From Bacteroidota bacterium (GTDB taxonomy: Bacteria; Bacteroidota; Bacteroidia; Bacteroidales; P3): DNA of 64,000 nt. Where the stretch lies: positions 1 through 64,000 of the forward strand of contig JAEZKK010000010.1 in NCBI GenBank assembly GCA_023415495.1, read 5' to 3'. Shown piece after piece: positions 51,204-59,047 of this stretch (positions are counted from its first letter, which is position 1; each line of letters begins with the position of its first letter). The translations under genes and the position numbers were made by a program. Under the pieces are notes generated by a model that ran no database searches, was not told the DNA's origin, and was given only the letters and a program-made list of their open reading frames with translations.

Positions 51204-52151
51204 ATGAAAACAAACGTTTATAAATTAGTAATAGGAGTAATTATTACTCTAATATCATTTAGTGCTTCTGCACAAGATTATGAGTATATTCCAATTGTAA
51301 AACCAGGTTTGCAAATTTGGACTCACGACCGAGGCTATGCTGGCCATGATGACGAAGCGTATAAGTTTAGGAGATATGCTCTTACTGAAGAAGATACTAT
51401 AATAGAGAATATAACCTATAAAAAAATATATGAGTTTACAGATATAGAATTTAATCCACTTACTGCAGAATATTTTGGAGCAATGAGAGAAACACCTCAA
51501 AGACAGGTGTTTTTTAGAGGAGATTATCATTCAATTAATAATGAGGTATTATTATACGATTTTTCTCTTTCTGTAGGAGATACATTCGGTATGGTTTCTT
51601 TTTTTTCTCTTTCTGTAGGAGATACATTCGGTATGGTTTCTTTTACATTTGCAGTCGAATCTATTGACACTATTAATTATAACGGGATTCCAAGAAGAAA
51701 ATTTACAATTAGGCCTTTCCCATATGATTTATTAGGTGGAGATTGGATAGAAGGGATTGGCAATCCAGAGGGGATATATGTGAGACCTTCTATTGGTCAT
51801 ACTGACGCATGGAGTGTAACTCGTTGTTATATTCATAATGGAGATTTACTTTACTCAAATTATTCACATGGAGGTAATGATTGCATAACCCCTTTAATGG
51901 GAATTGAAAGTATAGTAGAAGATAATTCAATAACCCTTTATCCTAATCCGACAAATACCGAAGTAAATATCAGTTCGGAGAGTATAATTAATTCAATAGA
52001 GATATTTAATTCACTTGGGCAGAGGGTTTATTATAGTGTGGTAAATTCAATGGAGAAGACAATTGATATTTCTTCTTTTACCAATGGAGTTTATATTCTT
52101 GGGGTAAATACTGAGAATGGGGTTATTAGGAAGAAGATTATTAAGAACTAA
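51204..52151 (+). CDS. T9SS cargo protein, paralogue 1, with internal 42-bp tandem duplication
   Basis: A 315-residue secreted protein with a signal peptide ending FSASAQ and a C-terminal T9SS type A domain (ITLYPNPTNTEVNISSES, then SLGQRVYYS and NGVYILGVNT). The middle is beta-rich and unrecognised (YEYIPIVKPGLQIWTHDRGY). The block FSLSVGDTFGMVSF occurs twice in a row, encoded by two identical 42-bp copies (51561-51602 and 51603-51644); paralogue 2 has it once. The last 110 residues are nearly identical to those of the next gene, 11 bp downstream. Surface exposure is likely; the role is unknown. Confidence 0.82.
   Translation: MKTNVYKLVIGVIITLISFSASAQDYEYIPIVKPGLQIWTHDRGYAGHDDEAYKFRRYALTEEDTIIENITYKKIYEFTDIEFNPLTAEYFGAMRETPQRQVFFRGDYHSINNEVLLYDFSLSVGDTFGMVSFFSLSVGDTFGMVSFTFAVESIDTINYNGIPRRKFTIRPFPYDLLGGDWIEGIGNPEGIYVRPSIGHTDAWSVTRCYIHNGDLLYSNYSHGGNDCITPLMGIESIVEDNSITLYPNPTNTEVNISSESIINSIEIFNSLGQRVYYSVVNSMEKTIDISSFTNGVYILGVNTENGVIRKKIIKN
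51561..51644 (+). repeat. perfect 42-bp in-frame tandem duplication
   Basis: The block 51561-51602 is repeated without change at 51603-51644, adding 14 residues to the T9SS cargo protein. Identity at every base indicates a very recent event or an assembly artefact. Confidence 0.9.
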
Positions 52152-52162
52152 ATCTATAAGTT

Positions 52163-53113
52163 ATGAAAACACAAGTTTATAAATTAGTAATAGGAGTAGT
52201 TATTACCCTAATATCTTTTAGTGTTTCAGCACAAGATTATGAATATATCCCTTTGGTTAAACCAGGATTACAATTATGGACTTGTGACAAAGGCTATTAT
52301 GGATATGATGATCAAGCTTATAGATTTAAGAGATTTGCTCTTACAGATGAGGATACAATAATTGATAATGAAACGTATAAAAAACTATACTTTTATAGGA
52401 GTGTTGAATTTAATCCATCAACAGCAACTTATATTGGAGGCTTAAGAGAAAACTCTCAAAAACAAGTTTTTTACAGAGGGCTTAACGGATATAGAGATAT
52501 GGATGACAGTCCTAATGGAATACAAGAACTAAATGAGATGATATATGATTTTTCTCTTTCAGTTGGAGATACGCTCCCTATAGGATATTTCAATATGAAC
52601 CCTCAAATTATTTTGAATGTTGCAAATATAGACACTATAAATAATAATGGAATAGAAAGAAGAAGGTTTACGATACAAACTATTGGAGGTAGTATTGTTG
52701 GTTTTTGGATTGAGGGTATTGGAAACAGAGAAGGTTTGTTCTTCCCTTTTCATATAACTACTGGTGATTTTTGGGGGAATACTCGTTGTTATATTCATAA
52801 TGGAGATTTACTTTACTCAAATTATTCACATGGAGGTAATGATTGTATAACCCCTTTAATGGGAGTTGAAAGCATAGTAGAAGATAATTCAATTACCATT
52901 TATCCAAATCCATCAAATAGCGAAGTAAATATAAGTTCGGAGAATATTATTAATTCAATTGAGATATTTAATTCACTTGGGCAAAGGGTATATTATAGTG
53001 TGGTTAATTCAATGGAGGAGGTAATTGATATTTCTTCTTTTGTAAATGGGGTTTATATTCTTGGGGTTAATACTGAAAATGGGGTTATTAGGAAGAAGAT
53101 TATTAAGAATTAG
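52163..53113 (+). CDS. T9SS cargo protein, paralogue 2
   Basis: A 316-residue protein with a signal peptide (ending FSVSAQ), a mid-region parallel to paralogue 1 (YEYIPLVKPGLQLWTCDKGY) and the same T9SS type A sorting domain (YPNPSNSEVNISSEN). It differs most around residues 100-200, where it has YRDMDDSPNGIQELNEM. The 3' thirds of the two genes are almost the same at DNA level, which suggests recent duplication or gene conversion. A bidirectional terminator follows. Confidence 0.85.
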   Translation: MKTQVYKLVIGVVITLISFSVSAQDYEYIPLVKPGLQLWTCDKGYYGYDDQAYRFKRFALTDEDTIIDNETYKKLYFYRSVEFNPSTATYIGGLRENSQKQVFYRGLNGYRDMDDSPNGIQELNEMIYDFSLSVGDTLPIGYFNMNPQIILNVANIDTINNNGIERRRFTIQTIGGSIVGFWIEGIGNREGLFFPFHITTGDFWGNTRCYIHNGDLLYSNYSHGGNDCITPLMGVESIVEDNSITIYPNPSNSEVNISSENIINSIEIFNSLGQRVYYSVVNSMEEVIDISSFVNGVYILGVNTENGVIRKKIIKN

Positions 53114-53144
53114 GATATCTTCTTTGTAGTAAAGAAATGAATAA

Positions 53145-53187
53145 AATTATAAGGGAGTTGAGCAATTGAAATCAACTCCCTTATTTT
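53145..53187. terminator. bidirectional rho-independent terminator
   Basis: The stem AAGGGAGTTGA (53151-53161) pairs perfectly with TCAACTCCCTT (53172-53182), with a 10-nt loop. TTATTTTATTC follows on the + strand and TAATTTTATTC on the - strand. It ends both the T9SS cargo transcript and the convergent membrane-protein gene, whose stop overlaps the edge. Confidence 0.8.
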
Positions 53188-53542
53188 ATTCTTTCTCTTT
53201 TTTTGCGTTATCTATTCTCTTAATAGAATAGAAGGTTATTAAGGAGATTGAACAGATTAGATTAAGAATGCTTAGGGTTAAAAACATTTCGTCTTTTACT
53301 ATAAAGAGTCTGTATAAGATAAATGCTATTACTAATCCTATTGCGATAAAACTCTTTTTATTAAGATATTCCATAAGTCCCTCCCATAGTGCAACACCAA
53401 GAGAAAGCAGTAAAGGGATTAATGAATAATAAAATACAGAACTGTAATCGATAGTGCTTGTATTGGTAAGAGACCTTAAGACAATAACAAGGGTAAATCC
53501 AAGAATTATGTCCATTAAATAATCTAAAGTTTTAGTTTTCAT
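53186..53542 (-). CDS. hypothetical four-helix membrane protein
   Basis: A 118-residue product from the ATG at 53542; the frame extends three codons to a TTG. There are four hydrophobic helices (DIILGFTLVIVLRSL, VFYYSLIPLLLSLGVALW, FIAIGLVIAFILYRLFI, LTLSILNLICSISLITFYSI) and a charged C-terminus (NAKKEKE). No family recognised. A good promoter box lies just upstream, and it is transcribed away from rsgA. Confidence 0.65.
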   Translation of the reverse strand: MKTKTLDYLMDIILGFTLVIVLRSLTNTSTIDYSSVFYYSLIPLLLSLGVALWEGLMEYLNKKSFIAIGLVIAFILYRLFIVKDEMFLTLSILNLICSISLITFYSIKRIDNAKKEKE

Positions 53543-53560
53543 ATTTAGCAAGTTTATTTT

Positions 53561-53569
53561 GCAAATATA
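53561..53569 (-). promoter_or_regulatory. -7 promoter element TATATTTGC for the four-helix protein gene
   Basis: The reverse strand reads TATATTTGC 19 bp before the ATG at 53542, supporting that start. Confidence 0.55.
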
Positions 53570-53646
53570 TAATTAGTTTCTTTTTCTTCCAAATTTGAGG
53601 TTATTATTTATATATTTAAAATCTCGGTTTAGTGGCGGAAAATTAG

Positions 53647-53655
53647 TAATTTTGC
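53647..53655 (+). promoter_or_regulatory. -7 promoter element TAATTTTGC for rsgA
   Basis: TAATTTTGC lies 10 bp before the rsgA ATG, so the leader would be very short. The run rsgA to the polyprenyl synthase gene may start here. Confidence 0.5.
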
Positions 53656-53665
53656 AATTAATTAT

Positions 53666-54607
53666 ATGGAAACAGGAAGAGTAATTAGAACTACGGGAAG
53701 TCATTATACTATAAGGTCAAATCAGGGAGAAATACTTGAATGTCTTATAAGGGGGAATTTTAGGGTTAGGGGAATTAAAACCACTAATCCTGTTTCTGTT
53801 GGAGATGTTGTGGACTTTATACCTCCAACAACAACATCATACGGAGTAATAACCAATATCCACCCAAGGAAAAACTACCTAATACGTCGTTCAACCAATC
53901 TTTCGAAACGTTCCCATATAATAGCATCTAATGTTGACCAAGCATTTTTAATTGCAACCCTTATCCTTCCAAGAACTTCAACAGGATTTATAGATAGATT
54001 CCTTCTTACAACTCAAGCATACGATATTCCCACAATAATTATCTTTAATAAGATTGACCTATATGATACGCAGGTAAGGGAATATGCTAAGGAGTTTATG
54101 GATATTTATCGAAATATTGGATATGATTGTATCGAGACCTCAGCCCTAAGAGGAGATAATATAGAATTGATTAAAGAAAGGATGCAAGGCAAGACAACAT
54201 TATTATCAGGACATAGCGGAGTAGGGAAGAGTGCATTGATTAATTCAATTGATAATAATCTAAACCTAAGAACAGGAGAAATATCCCAATATCATTTAAA
54301 GGGGAAGCATACAACAACCTTTGCAGAAATGTTCCCACTTAGTTTTGGAGGAGATATTATTGATACTCCCGGAATTAAAGAATTTGGAGTCTTTGATTTT
54401 AAAAAAGAAGAGATAGGATTATATTATCCAGAGATGAAAATGCGTTTAGATGGTTGCAGGTTTTATAATTGTACCCACGAGCACGAACCAGGATGTGCAA
54501 TTAAAAAAGCTGTGGAAGAAGGAGAAATAAGTATGGAAAGATATATTAATTACCTTAAAATCCTAAATGGAGAGGAATTAAGGATAGAGAAATGGGAGGA
54601 TGATTAG
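53666..54607 (+). CDS. rsgA: ribosome small-subunit-dependent GTPase A
   Basis: A 313-residue circularly permuted GTPase. An OB-fold comes first (GRVIRTTGSHYTIRSNQGE), then G4 (IIFNKIDLY), G1 (LLSGHSGVGKSALIN) and G3 (DIIDTPGIKEFG), and a C-terminal zinc site (CRFYNCTHEHEPGCAI). It assists late 30S maturation. Its stop is directly followed by the dtd ATG. Confidence 0.95.
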   Translation: METGRVIRTTGSHYTIRSNQGEILECLIRGNFRVRGIKTTNPVSVGDVVDFIPPTTTSYGVITNIHPRKNYLIRRSTNLSKRSHIIASNVDQAFLIATLILPRTSTGFIDRFLLTTQAYDIPTIIIFNKIDLYDTQVREYAKEFMDIYRNIGYDCIETSALRGDNIELIKERMQGKTTLLSGHSGVGKSALINSIDNNLNLRTGEISQYHLKGKHTTTFAEMFPLSFGGDIIDTPGIKEFGVFDFKKEEIGLYYPEMKMRLDGCRFYNCTHEHEPGCAIKKAVEEGEISMERYINYLKILNGEELRIEKWEDD

Positions 54608-55060
54608 ATGAGGGTTGTTGTTCAAAGAGTAGAGAGAGCAAGTGTAGGAATTGATAATAAATTATACTCAAGTATAGAAAAGGGTTTATTAGTTCTTTTG
54701 GGAATTGAGGATGAGGATGGGGATAATGATATTGATTATCTATGCAAAAAGATATCTAAACTAAGGATATTTGATGATGAGAATGGAGTAATGAACCTTA
54801 GCGTTAAGGATATTAATGGAGAAATCCTATTAGTAAGTCAGTTCACCCTCCATGCAAGTACAAAGAAAGGAAATAGACCAACCTATATAAGAGCATCAAA
54901 ACCCGATTATGCAATACCTTTATATAAGAAGTTTATTTCTGAATTGGAAAAAGAAACAGATAGAGAAATTAAGACAGGAGAATTTGGAGCAGATATGAAG
55001 GTAGAGCTTATTAACGATGGTCCTGTTACAATAATAATAGATACCAAAAACCCTGAGTAA
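54608..55060 (+). CDS. dtd: D-aminoacyl-tRNA deacylase
   Basis: A 150-residue protein of standard length. The family motifs LLVSQFTLHAS (the Ser-Gln-containing catalytic strand) and NDGPVTIIIDT (Gly-Pro motif) are clear, and the start MRVVVQRVERASV is typical. It removes D-amino acids and glycine mischarged on tRNA. Its stop overlaps the ATG of the next small gene (TAATG). Confidence 0.96.
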   Translation: MRVVVQRVERASVGIDNKLYSSIEKGLLVLLGIEDEDGDNDIDYLCKKISKLRIFDDENGVMNLSVKDINGEILLVSQFTLHASTKKGNRPTYIRASKPDYAIPLYKKFISELEKETDREIKTGEFGADMKVELINDGPVTIIIDTKNPE

Positions 55061-55173
55061 TGGATAAGACAATAATAAATATAATTGCATTTATAACAGT
55101 AGTAATCACAATGATTCTAATATATGTTATATTGCGAGTACTGCCTAAATATATTAGAGGCAAAAAAAAATAA
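55060..55173 (+). CDS. small single-helix membrane protein (37 aa)
   Basis: A 37-residue protein whose ATG shares a base with the dtd stop codon. One long hydrophobic helix (INIIAFITVVITMILIYVIL) is followed by a basic end (RGKKK), giving an inside-positive orientation for the C-terminus. The tight coupling and clean topology support a real gene, but there is no family match. Confidence 0.5.
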   Translation: MDKTIINIIAFITVVITMILIYVILRVLPKYIRGKKK

Positions 55174-55179
55174 AACAAG

Positions 55180-55428
55180 ATGGAAACAATATTAATATTA
55201 TTCGGAATTACAGCAGTAATACTTCTTCTATGCTTTGCATTTTTTGGAGTAAAGATGTTTTTCAAAAAGAATGGAGAATTTAAAAAAGGTTGTAGCTCAG
55301 CAGACCCTTATACAGGAGAGAAAACCTTTTGCCATTGTTCAAACAAATCAGTATATTCAGAGTGCAAGGAAGGCAAGAAATATAACCCTTTGGATATAAA
55401 TAAAGAATTATTAGAGGAAACTAAATAA
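55180..55428 (+). CDS. small Cys-containing membrane protein (82 aa)
   Basis: An 82-residue protein, 6 bp after the 37-aa gene. An N-terminal transmembrane helix (ILILFGITAVILLLCFAFFGV) is followed by a basic linker and a soluble part with CSSADPYTGEKTFCHC and SECKEGKKY. The four cysteines could bind a metal or form disulfides. I have seen similar short membrane proteins annotated without function in Bacteroidota. Not further assignable. Confidence 0.65.
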   Translation: METILILFGITAVILLLCFAFFGVKMFFKKNGEFKKGCSSADPYTGEKTFCHCSNKSVYSECKEGKKYNPLDINKELLEETK

Positions 55429-55450
55429 GAAAAACATTAGAGAAAGCAAG

Positions 55451-56593
55451 ATGATAAAGATCTTAACAATAATTGGAGCAAGACCACAGATAATTAAATC
55501 CTCAGCATTATCAAGAGCAATTAGTGAGGAGTATTATGATAGGATTCAAGAAGTAATTCTCCATACAGGACAGCATTATGATGAAAACATGTCAAGAGTT
55601 TTCTTTGAAGAATTATCAATTCCAAAACCAAAATATAATCTAAATGTAGGCTCTTCTTCCCATGGAGTACAAACAGCCAAGATGATTGAGGGAATAGAAA
55701 AAGCACTAATAGATGAAAGCCCGAATGCAGTTGTAGTTTACGGAGATACTAATTCAACCCTTGCAGCAGCTCTTGCAGCATCAAAACTCTTAGTCCCAGT
55801 AATACATATCGAAGCTGGATTGCGTTCATTCAATAAAACAATGCCGGAGGAGATAAATCGTATTATGGCAGACCATGTTTCCACCCTTTTGTTTTCTCCA
55901 ACCCTATCAGGGATAAAAAATCTTTTAAACGAAGGATTCTCAATGGAAATACATGAAAAGCCAAATATGGATTTCCCTAATATCTATCATTGCGGCGATA
56001 TCATGTACGATAATACTATTTACTTCTCTCAAATGATAAATGAGAGTATAGATAAGATAAAAGAATTCTTTCTAAAGTATAAGAAGGATTTTATCCTTTG
56101 CACAATTCACCGTAACGCAAATACCGATGACCCATATAGATTAAATTCAATATTTAAAGCCCTCTTGGAATTAGCAAAAAAGGAAAGAATAATCCTGCCA
56201 CTACATCCAAGAACCAAGAAATATCTTAAATCTAATCTTCATCCAGAGGTTTATTCCCAATTAAGCAGAACCAAGAAAATTGAAATACTTCCTCCACTTC
56301 CTTTCTTAGATATGATTTACTTGGAATCCACTGCCAAACTCGTAATAACCGATTCGGGAGGAGTACAGAAAGAAGCATATTTCCTTGAAACACCTTGTAT
56401 AATTCTAAGACCAGAAACAGAATGGGTAGAGATTGTAGAGAATAATTGTGCAAGATTGGTCGATAGCGATTACGATAGAATAATAAAAGAAGCAAATTAT
56501 TATATATCAAAACCACCTACCAATTATCCAAAGATATTTGGAGATGCAAGAGCAGGTAAATTTATTTGTGAACAGATAATAAAATATATTTAA
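55451..56593 (+). CDS. wecB: non-hydrolysing UDP-N-acetylglucosamine 2-epimerase
   Basis: A 380-residue epimerase. It begins ILTIIGARPQIIKSSALSRA and continues with LHTGQHYDENMSRVFFEEL, VYGDTNSTLAAALAASKL and HIEAGLRSFNKTMPEEINR. Conserved later motifs are TIHRNANTDDP and ITDSGGVQKEAYFL. It makes UDP-ManNAc for surface glycans. It may serve the same pathway as the aminotransferase and initiating sugar transferase at 41.4-43.2 kb. Confidence 0.94.
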   Translation: MIKILTIIGARPQIIKSSALSRAISEEYYDRIQEVILHTGQHYDENMSRVFFEELSIPKPKYNLNVGSSSHGVQTAKMIEGIEKALIDESPNAVVVYGDTNSTLAAALAASKLLVPVIHIEAGLRSFNKTMPEEINRIMADHVSTLLFSPTLSGIKNLLNEGFSMEIHEKPNMDFPNIYHCGDIMYDNTIYFSQMINESIDKIKEFFLKYKKDFILCTIHRNANTDDPYRLNSIFKALLELAKKERIILPLHPRTKKYLKSNLHPEVYSQLSRTKKIEILPPLPFLDMIYLESTAKLVITDSGGVQKEAYFLETPCIILRPETEWVEIVENNCARLVDSDYDRIIKEANYYISKPPTNYPKIFGDARAGKFICEQIIKYI

Positions 56594-56595
56594 TC

Positions 56596-57609
56596 ATGCA
56601 TAGTATAGAGAATCTCCAAGAGAGAATAGATAAATTGTTTATAACCACAGAGGATAATTTCTTTAATAAGTCCCTTAATCAAGAACCAAAGGAATTATAC
56701 GCCCCTATCCAATACGCAATAAGCCAGAAAGGAAAGAGGATTAGACCCCTTCTAACCCTAATGGGAGCAGACCTGTTTGAGGGTGACCTCCTTTTAGCAG
56801 AATATCCAGCATATTCAATAGAAATACTTCATAATTTCACCCTATTGCACGATGATATTATGGATAATTCTCCACTTAGAAGAGGGGTTGAAACAGTTTA
56901 TAAGAAGTTTGGAACAAATTCAGCTATACTTTCAGGCGACACAATGTTCGCTCTTTCCAATTACTATATAATTAACTCAGCGGAGTTTGATAAATTATCT
57001 ACTTCGGAGCAGAGAATTGAACTTTTAAAGGAATTGAACCGAGCCTCCGTTGAGGTATGCCAAGGGCAGTCGATGGATATGAGTTTCGAAACAAGGGATA
57101 ATGTAAGCATTGATGAGTATATTGAAATGATTCGTCTTAAAACCTCAGTTCTCTTAGCCACTTCCCTTAAAATGGGAGGAATATGTGCAGGGGCGAGCAA
57201 ACAAGACCTTGAATTGCTTTACCAATTTGGAGAATATATAGGAATAGCCTTCCAATTGCAGGACGATATACTTGATTGCTGGAGCAATTTAGAAGAATTT
57301 GGAAAGGTAACGGGAACCGATATTGCGGATAATAAGAAAACTTTTCTATATCTAAAAGCCCTCGAATTAGCAAGCCCTGAAGACAGAAAGGAATTAATAG
57401 ATTTATATTCCAAACCAATAGAAAAAGAATATAAAGAAACAAGGGTAAGAGAGATATATGAGAAATTAGATATCCGAAGAATATCTAAGGATTTAATGAA
57501 AGAGTATAACGATAAGGCAAAGGAAAGTTTAGAAAAAATCTCTGTAAATGATGAGAATAAGACAAATCTTATTAAATTTGCAGATAAGTTAATGCATAGG
57601 AATAAGTAG
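56596..57609 (+). CDS. polyprenyl diphosphate synthase (trans-isoprenyl type)
   Basis: A 337-residue class I prenyltransferase. The first Asp-rich motif is FTLLHDDIMDNSPLRRG and the second is FQLQDDILDC. GKRIRPLLTLMGADLF is the usual KxxRP start. It condenses isopentenyl units to a long-chain isoprenoid, for example the side chain of menaquinone; chain length cannot be read from sequence alone. It lies 2 bp after wecB and is followed by a repeat array. Confidence 0.92.
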   Translation: MHSIENLQERIDKLFITTEDNFFNKSLNQEPKELYAPIQYAISQKGKRIRPLLTLMGADLFEGDLLLAEYPAYSIEILHNFTLLHDDIMDNSPLRRGVETVYKKFGTNSAILSGDTMFALSNYYIINSAEFDKLSTSEQRIELLKELNRASVEVCQGQSMDMSFETRDNVSIDEYIEMIRLKTSVLLATSLKMGGICAGASKQDLELLYQFGEYIGIAFQLQDDILDCWSNLEEFGKVTGTDIADNKKTFLYLKALELASPEDRKELIDLYSKPIEKEYKETRVREIYEKLDIRRISKDLMKEYNDKAKESLEKISVNDENKTNLIKFADKLMHRNK

Positions 57610-57623
57610 TATTCTTATCACAA

Positions 57624-57830
57624 GAGTTCTTTATTTCATCATAAGACTTCTATATTTCGTCAGGAGAGTTCTTTATTTGGAATTTAAACTTCTATATTTG
57701 CTTATGTAAAGCCGGTTTACAGACTTGTAAAGCCGCTTTACAGACTTGTAAACCGGCTTTACAAGCGGGATTAAGAAGTCTGGTTATAGAAAAAGGAAGT
57801 TATAGGACGAAATATTGAAGTTATAGGACG
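57624..57830. repeat. intergenic 21-bp-period compound array (GTAAAGCCGGTTTAC)
   Basis: Four direct units of type ASTTCTWTATTT start at 57625, 57646, 57667 and 57688 (21 bp apart). Three palindromic units follow at 57706, 57727 and 57748 (GTAAAGCCGGTTTAC, GTAAAGCCGCTTTAC, GTAAACCGGCTTTAC; 21 bp apart). Two TTATAGGACG units follow at 57800 and 57821 (again 21 bp apart). The stretch 57645-57661 is complementary to 57806-57822 at 15 of 17 positions, so the whole array can fold on itself. It fills the 255-bp gap before the HU-like gene. Confidence 0.85.
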
Positions 57831-57864
57831 GAGATTAGTATAAACAATATAAAAAAATAGACTT

Positions 57865-58326
57865 ATGCCATTATATTTTAAAAAGAAGATAAAAGTCAAT
57901 GTTAATGGAGTTACCGTTGATAAATATGTAGCTTATATGCATAGAGGAGAGATAGTTACTATTAAATTAATTGCTGAAATGGTTGAAGAACAATCTGGTC
58001 TTACTGGAGGAGATTTGGTCAATGGTTTCTATCAAATGTTAGAAATTGCTGGTAATTTGTTGACAGTTGGTCATAGAGTTAATTTAGACCCTCTTGGAAG
58101 TTTATTTCCTGGATTTAATGCAAAGGCTTGCGATACTCCGCAGGAGGTAACAGCTGATACAGTAACAAGGTTTTATCCATTATTTAAAGCATCTCCGGAA
58201 TTAAAAAGCAAATTTAGCGAGGCATCGTTTCATCTTAGAGATGATATTGTAGTTGAGGTTAAGTATAAAAGAAAAGAAAGAAAAGAAAATACTGAAAACG
58301 AAATTTCAGTTGATACAGAGAAATAA
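57865..58326 (+). CDS. HU-family DNA-binding protein (Bacteroidota HU-like)
   Basis: A 153-residue protein. The HU-type helical and beta-arm core runs from about residue 20 to 120 (AEMVEEQSGLTGGDLVNGFYQ, then VGHRVNLDPLGSLFPGF), with an acidic/basic tail (KYKRKERKENTENE). It belongs to the enlarged HU-HIG-like group common in Bacteroidota, which bind or organise DNA. It is preceded by a 21-bp-period repeat array and followed 22 bp later by clpP. Confidence 0.85.
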   Translation: MPLYFKKKIKVNVNGVTVDKYVAYMHRGEIVTIKLIAEMVEEQSGLTGGDLVNGFYQMLEIAGNLLTVGHRVNLDPLGSLFPGFNAKACDTPQEVTADTVTRFYPLFKASPELKSKFSEASFHLRDDIVVEVKYKRKERKENTENEISVDTEK

Positions 58327-58348
58327 TAAATAAATAAAAATATTAGGA

Positions 58349-59047
58349 ATGAAAGATTTTAATAAGGAATTTAAGCTTTACGCAACTAAACACAGAAATA
58401 TTAATAGTATTACATACTCTCGTTATGCTTCACATTTCGAGAAGAATGCTTATATAAACCCAACAATTATTGAAGAGCGTCAGTTAAATGTTGCTCAGAT
58501 GGATGTTTTCTCTCGTTTGATGATGGAGAGGATTATATTTTTGGGAACAGCAATTGACGATGATGTTGCAAATATAATTCAGGCACAATTATTATTCTTA
58601 GAGAGTGTGGATTCAAAGAGAGATATACAAATCTATCTAAATTCTCCTGGAGGATATGTTCATGCAGGATTGGGAATCTACGATACTATGCAGTATATTC
58701 GTCCTGATGTTGCAACAATTTGTACAGGTCTTGCAGCCTCAATGGGTTCTGTATTGCTATGTGCAGGGGCTAAGGGCAAACGTTCATCGCTTGAACATTC
58801 AAGAGTAATGATTCACCAACCACTTGGAGGAGCTCAAGGGCAGGCATCGGATATTGAGATTGCAGCAAAAGAGATAATCAAGACAAAGAAAGAACTTTAC
58901 ACAATTATTTCAAAGCATAGCGGTCAAACAATTAAAAAGGTAGAATCAGATGGAGACAGAGACTTTTGGATGACAGCAAAAGAAGCAAAGGAATATGGAA
59001 TGATTGATGAGATACTTATTAGAAACTCAAAGGATGAGTCGAAATAA
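58349..59047 (+). CDS. clpP: ATP-dependent Clp protease proteolytic subunit
   Basis: A 232-residue Ser protease. The catalytic Ser lies in GLAASMGSVLLCAGAKG and the catalytic His in RVMIHQPLGGAQGQASDIE. An N-terminal extension of about 35 residues precedes the usual core start, as in other Bacteroidota ClpP. It forms the proteolytic barrel for ClpX, whose gene often follows; here clpX is not adjacent and a GldN-like gene begins within the last 14 bp. Confidence 0.95.
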   Translation: MKDFNKEFKLYATKHRNINSITYSRYASHFEKNAYINPTIIEERQLNVAQMDVFSRLMMERIIFLGTAIDDDVANIIQAQLLFLESVDSKRDIQIYLNSPGGYVHAGLGIYDTMQYIRPDVATICTGLAASMGSVLLCAGAKGKRSSLEHSRVMIHQPLGGAQGQASDIEIAAKEIIKTKKELYTIISKHSGQTIKKVESDGDRDFWMTAKEAKEYGMIDEILIRNSKDESK

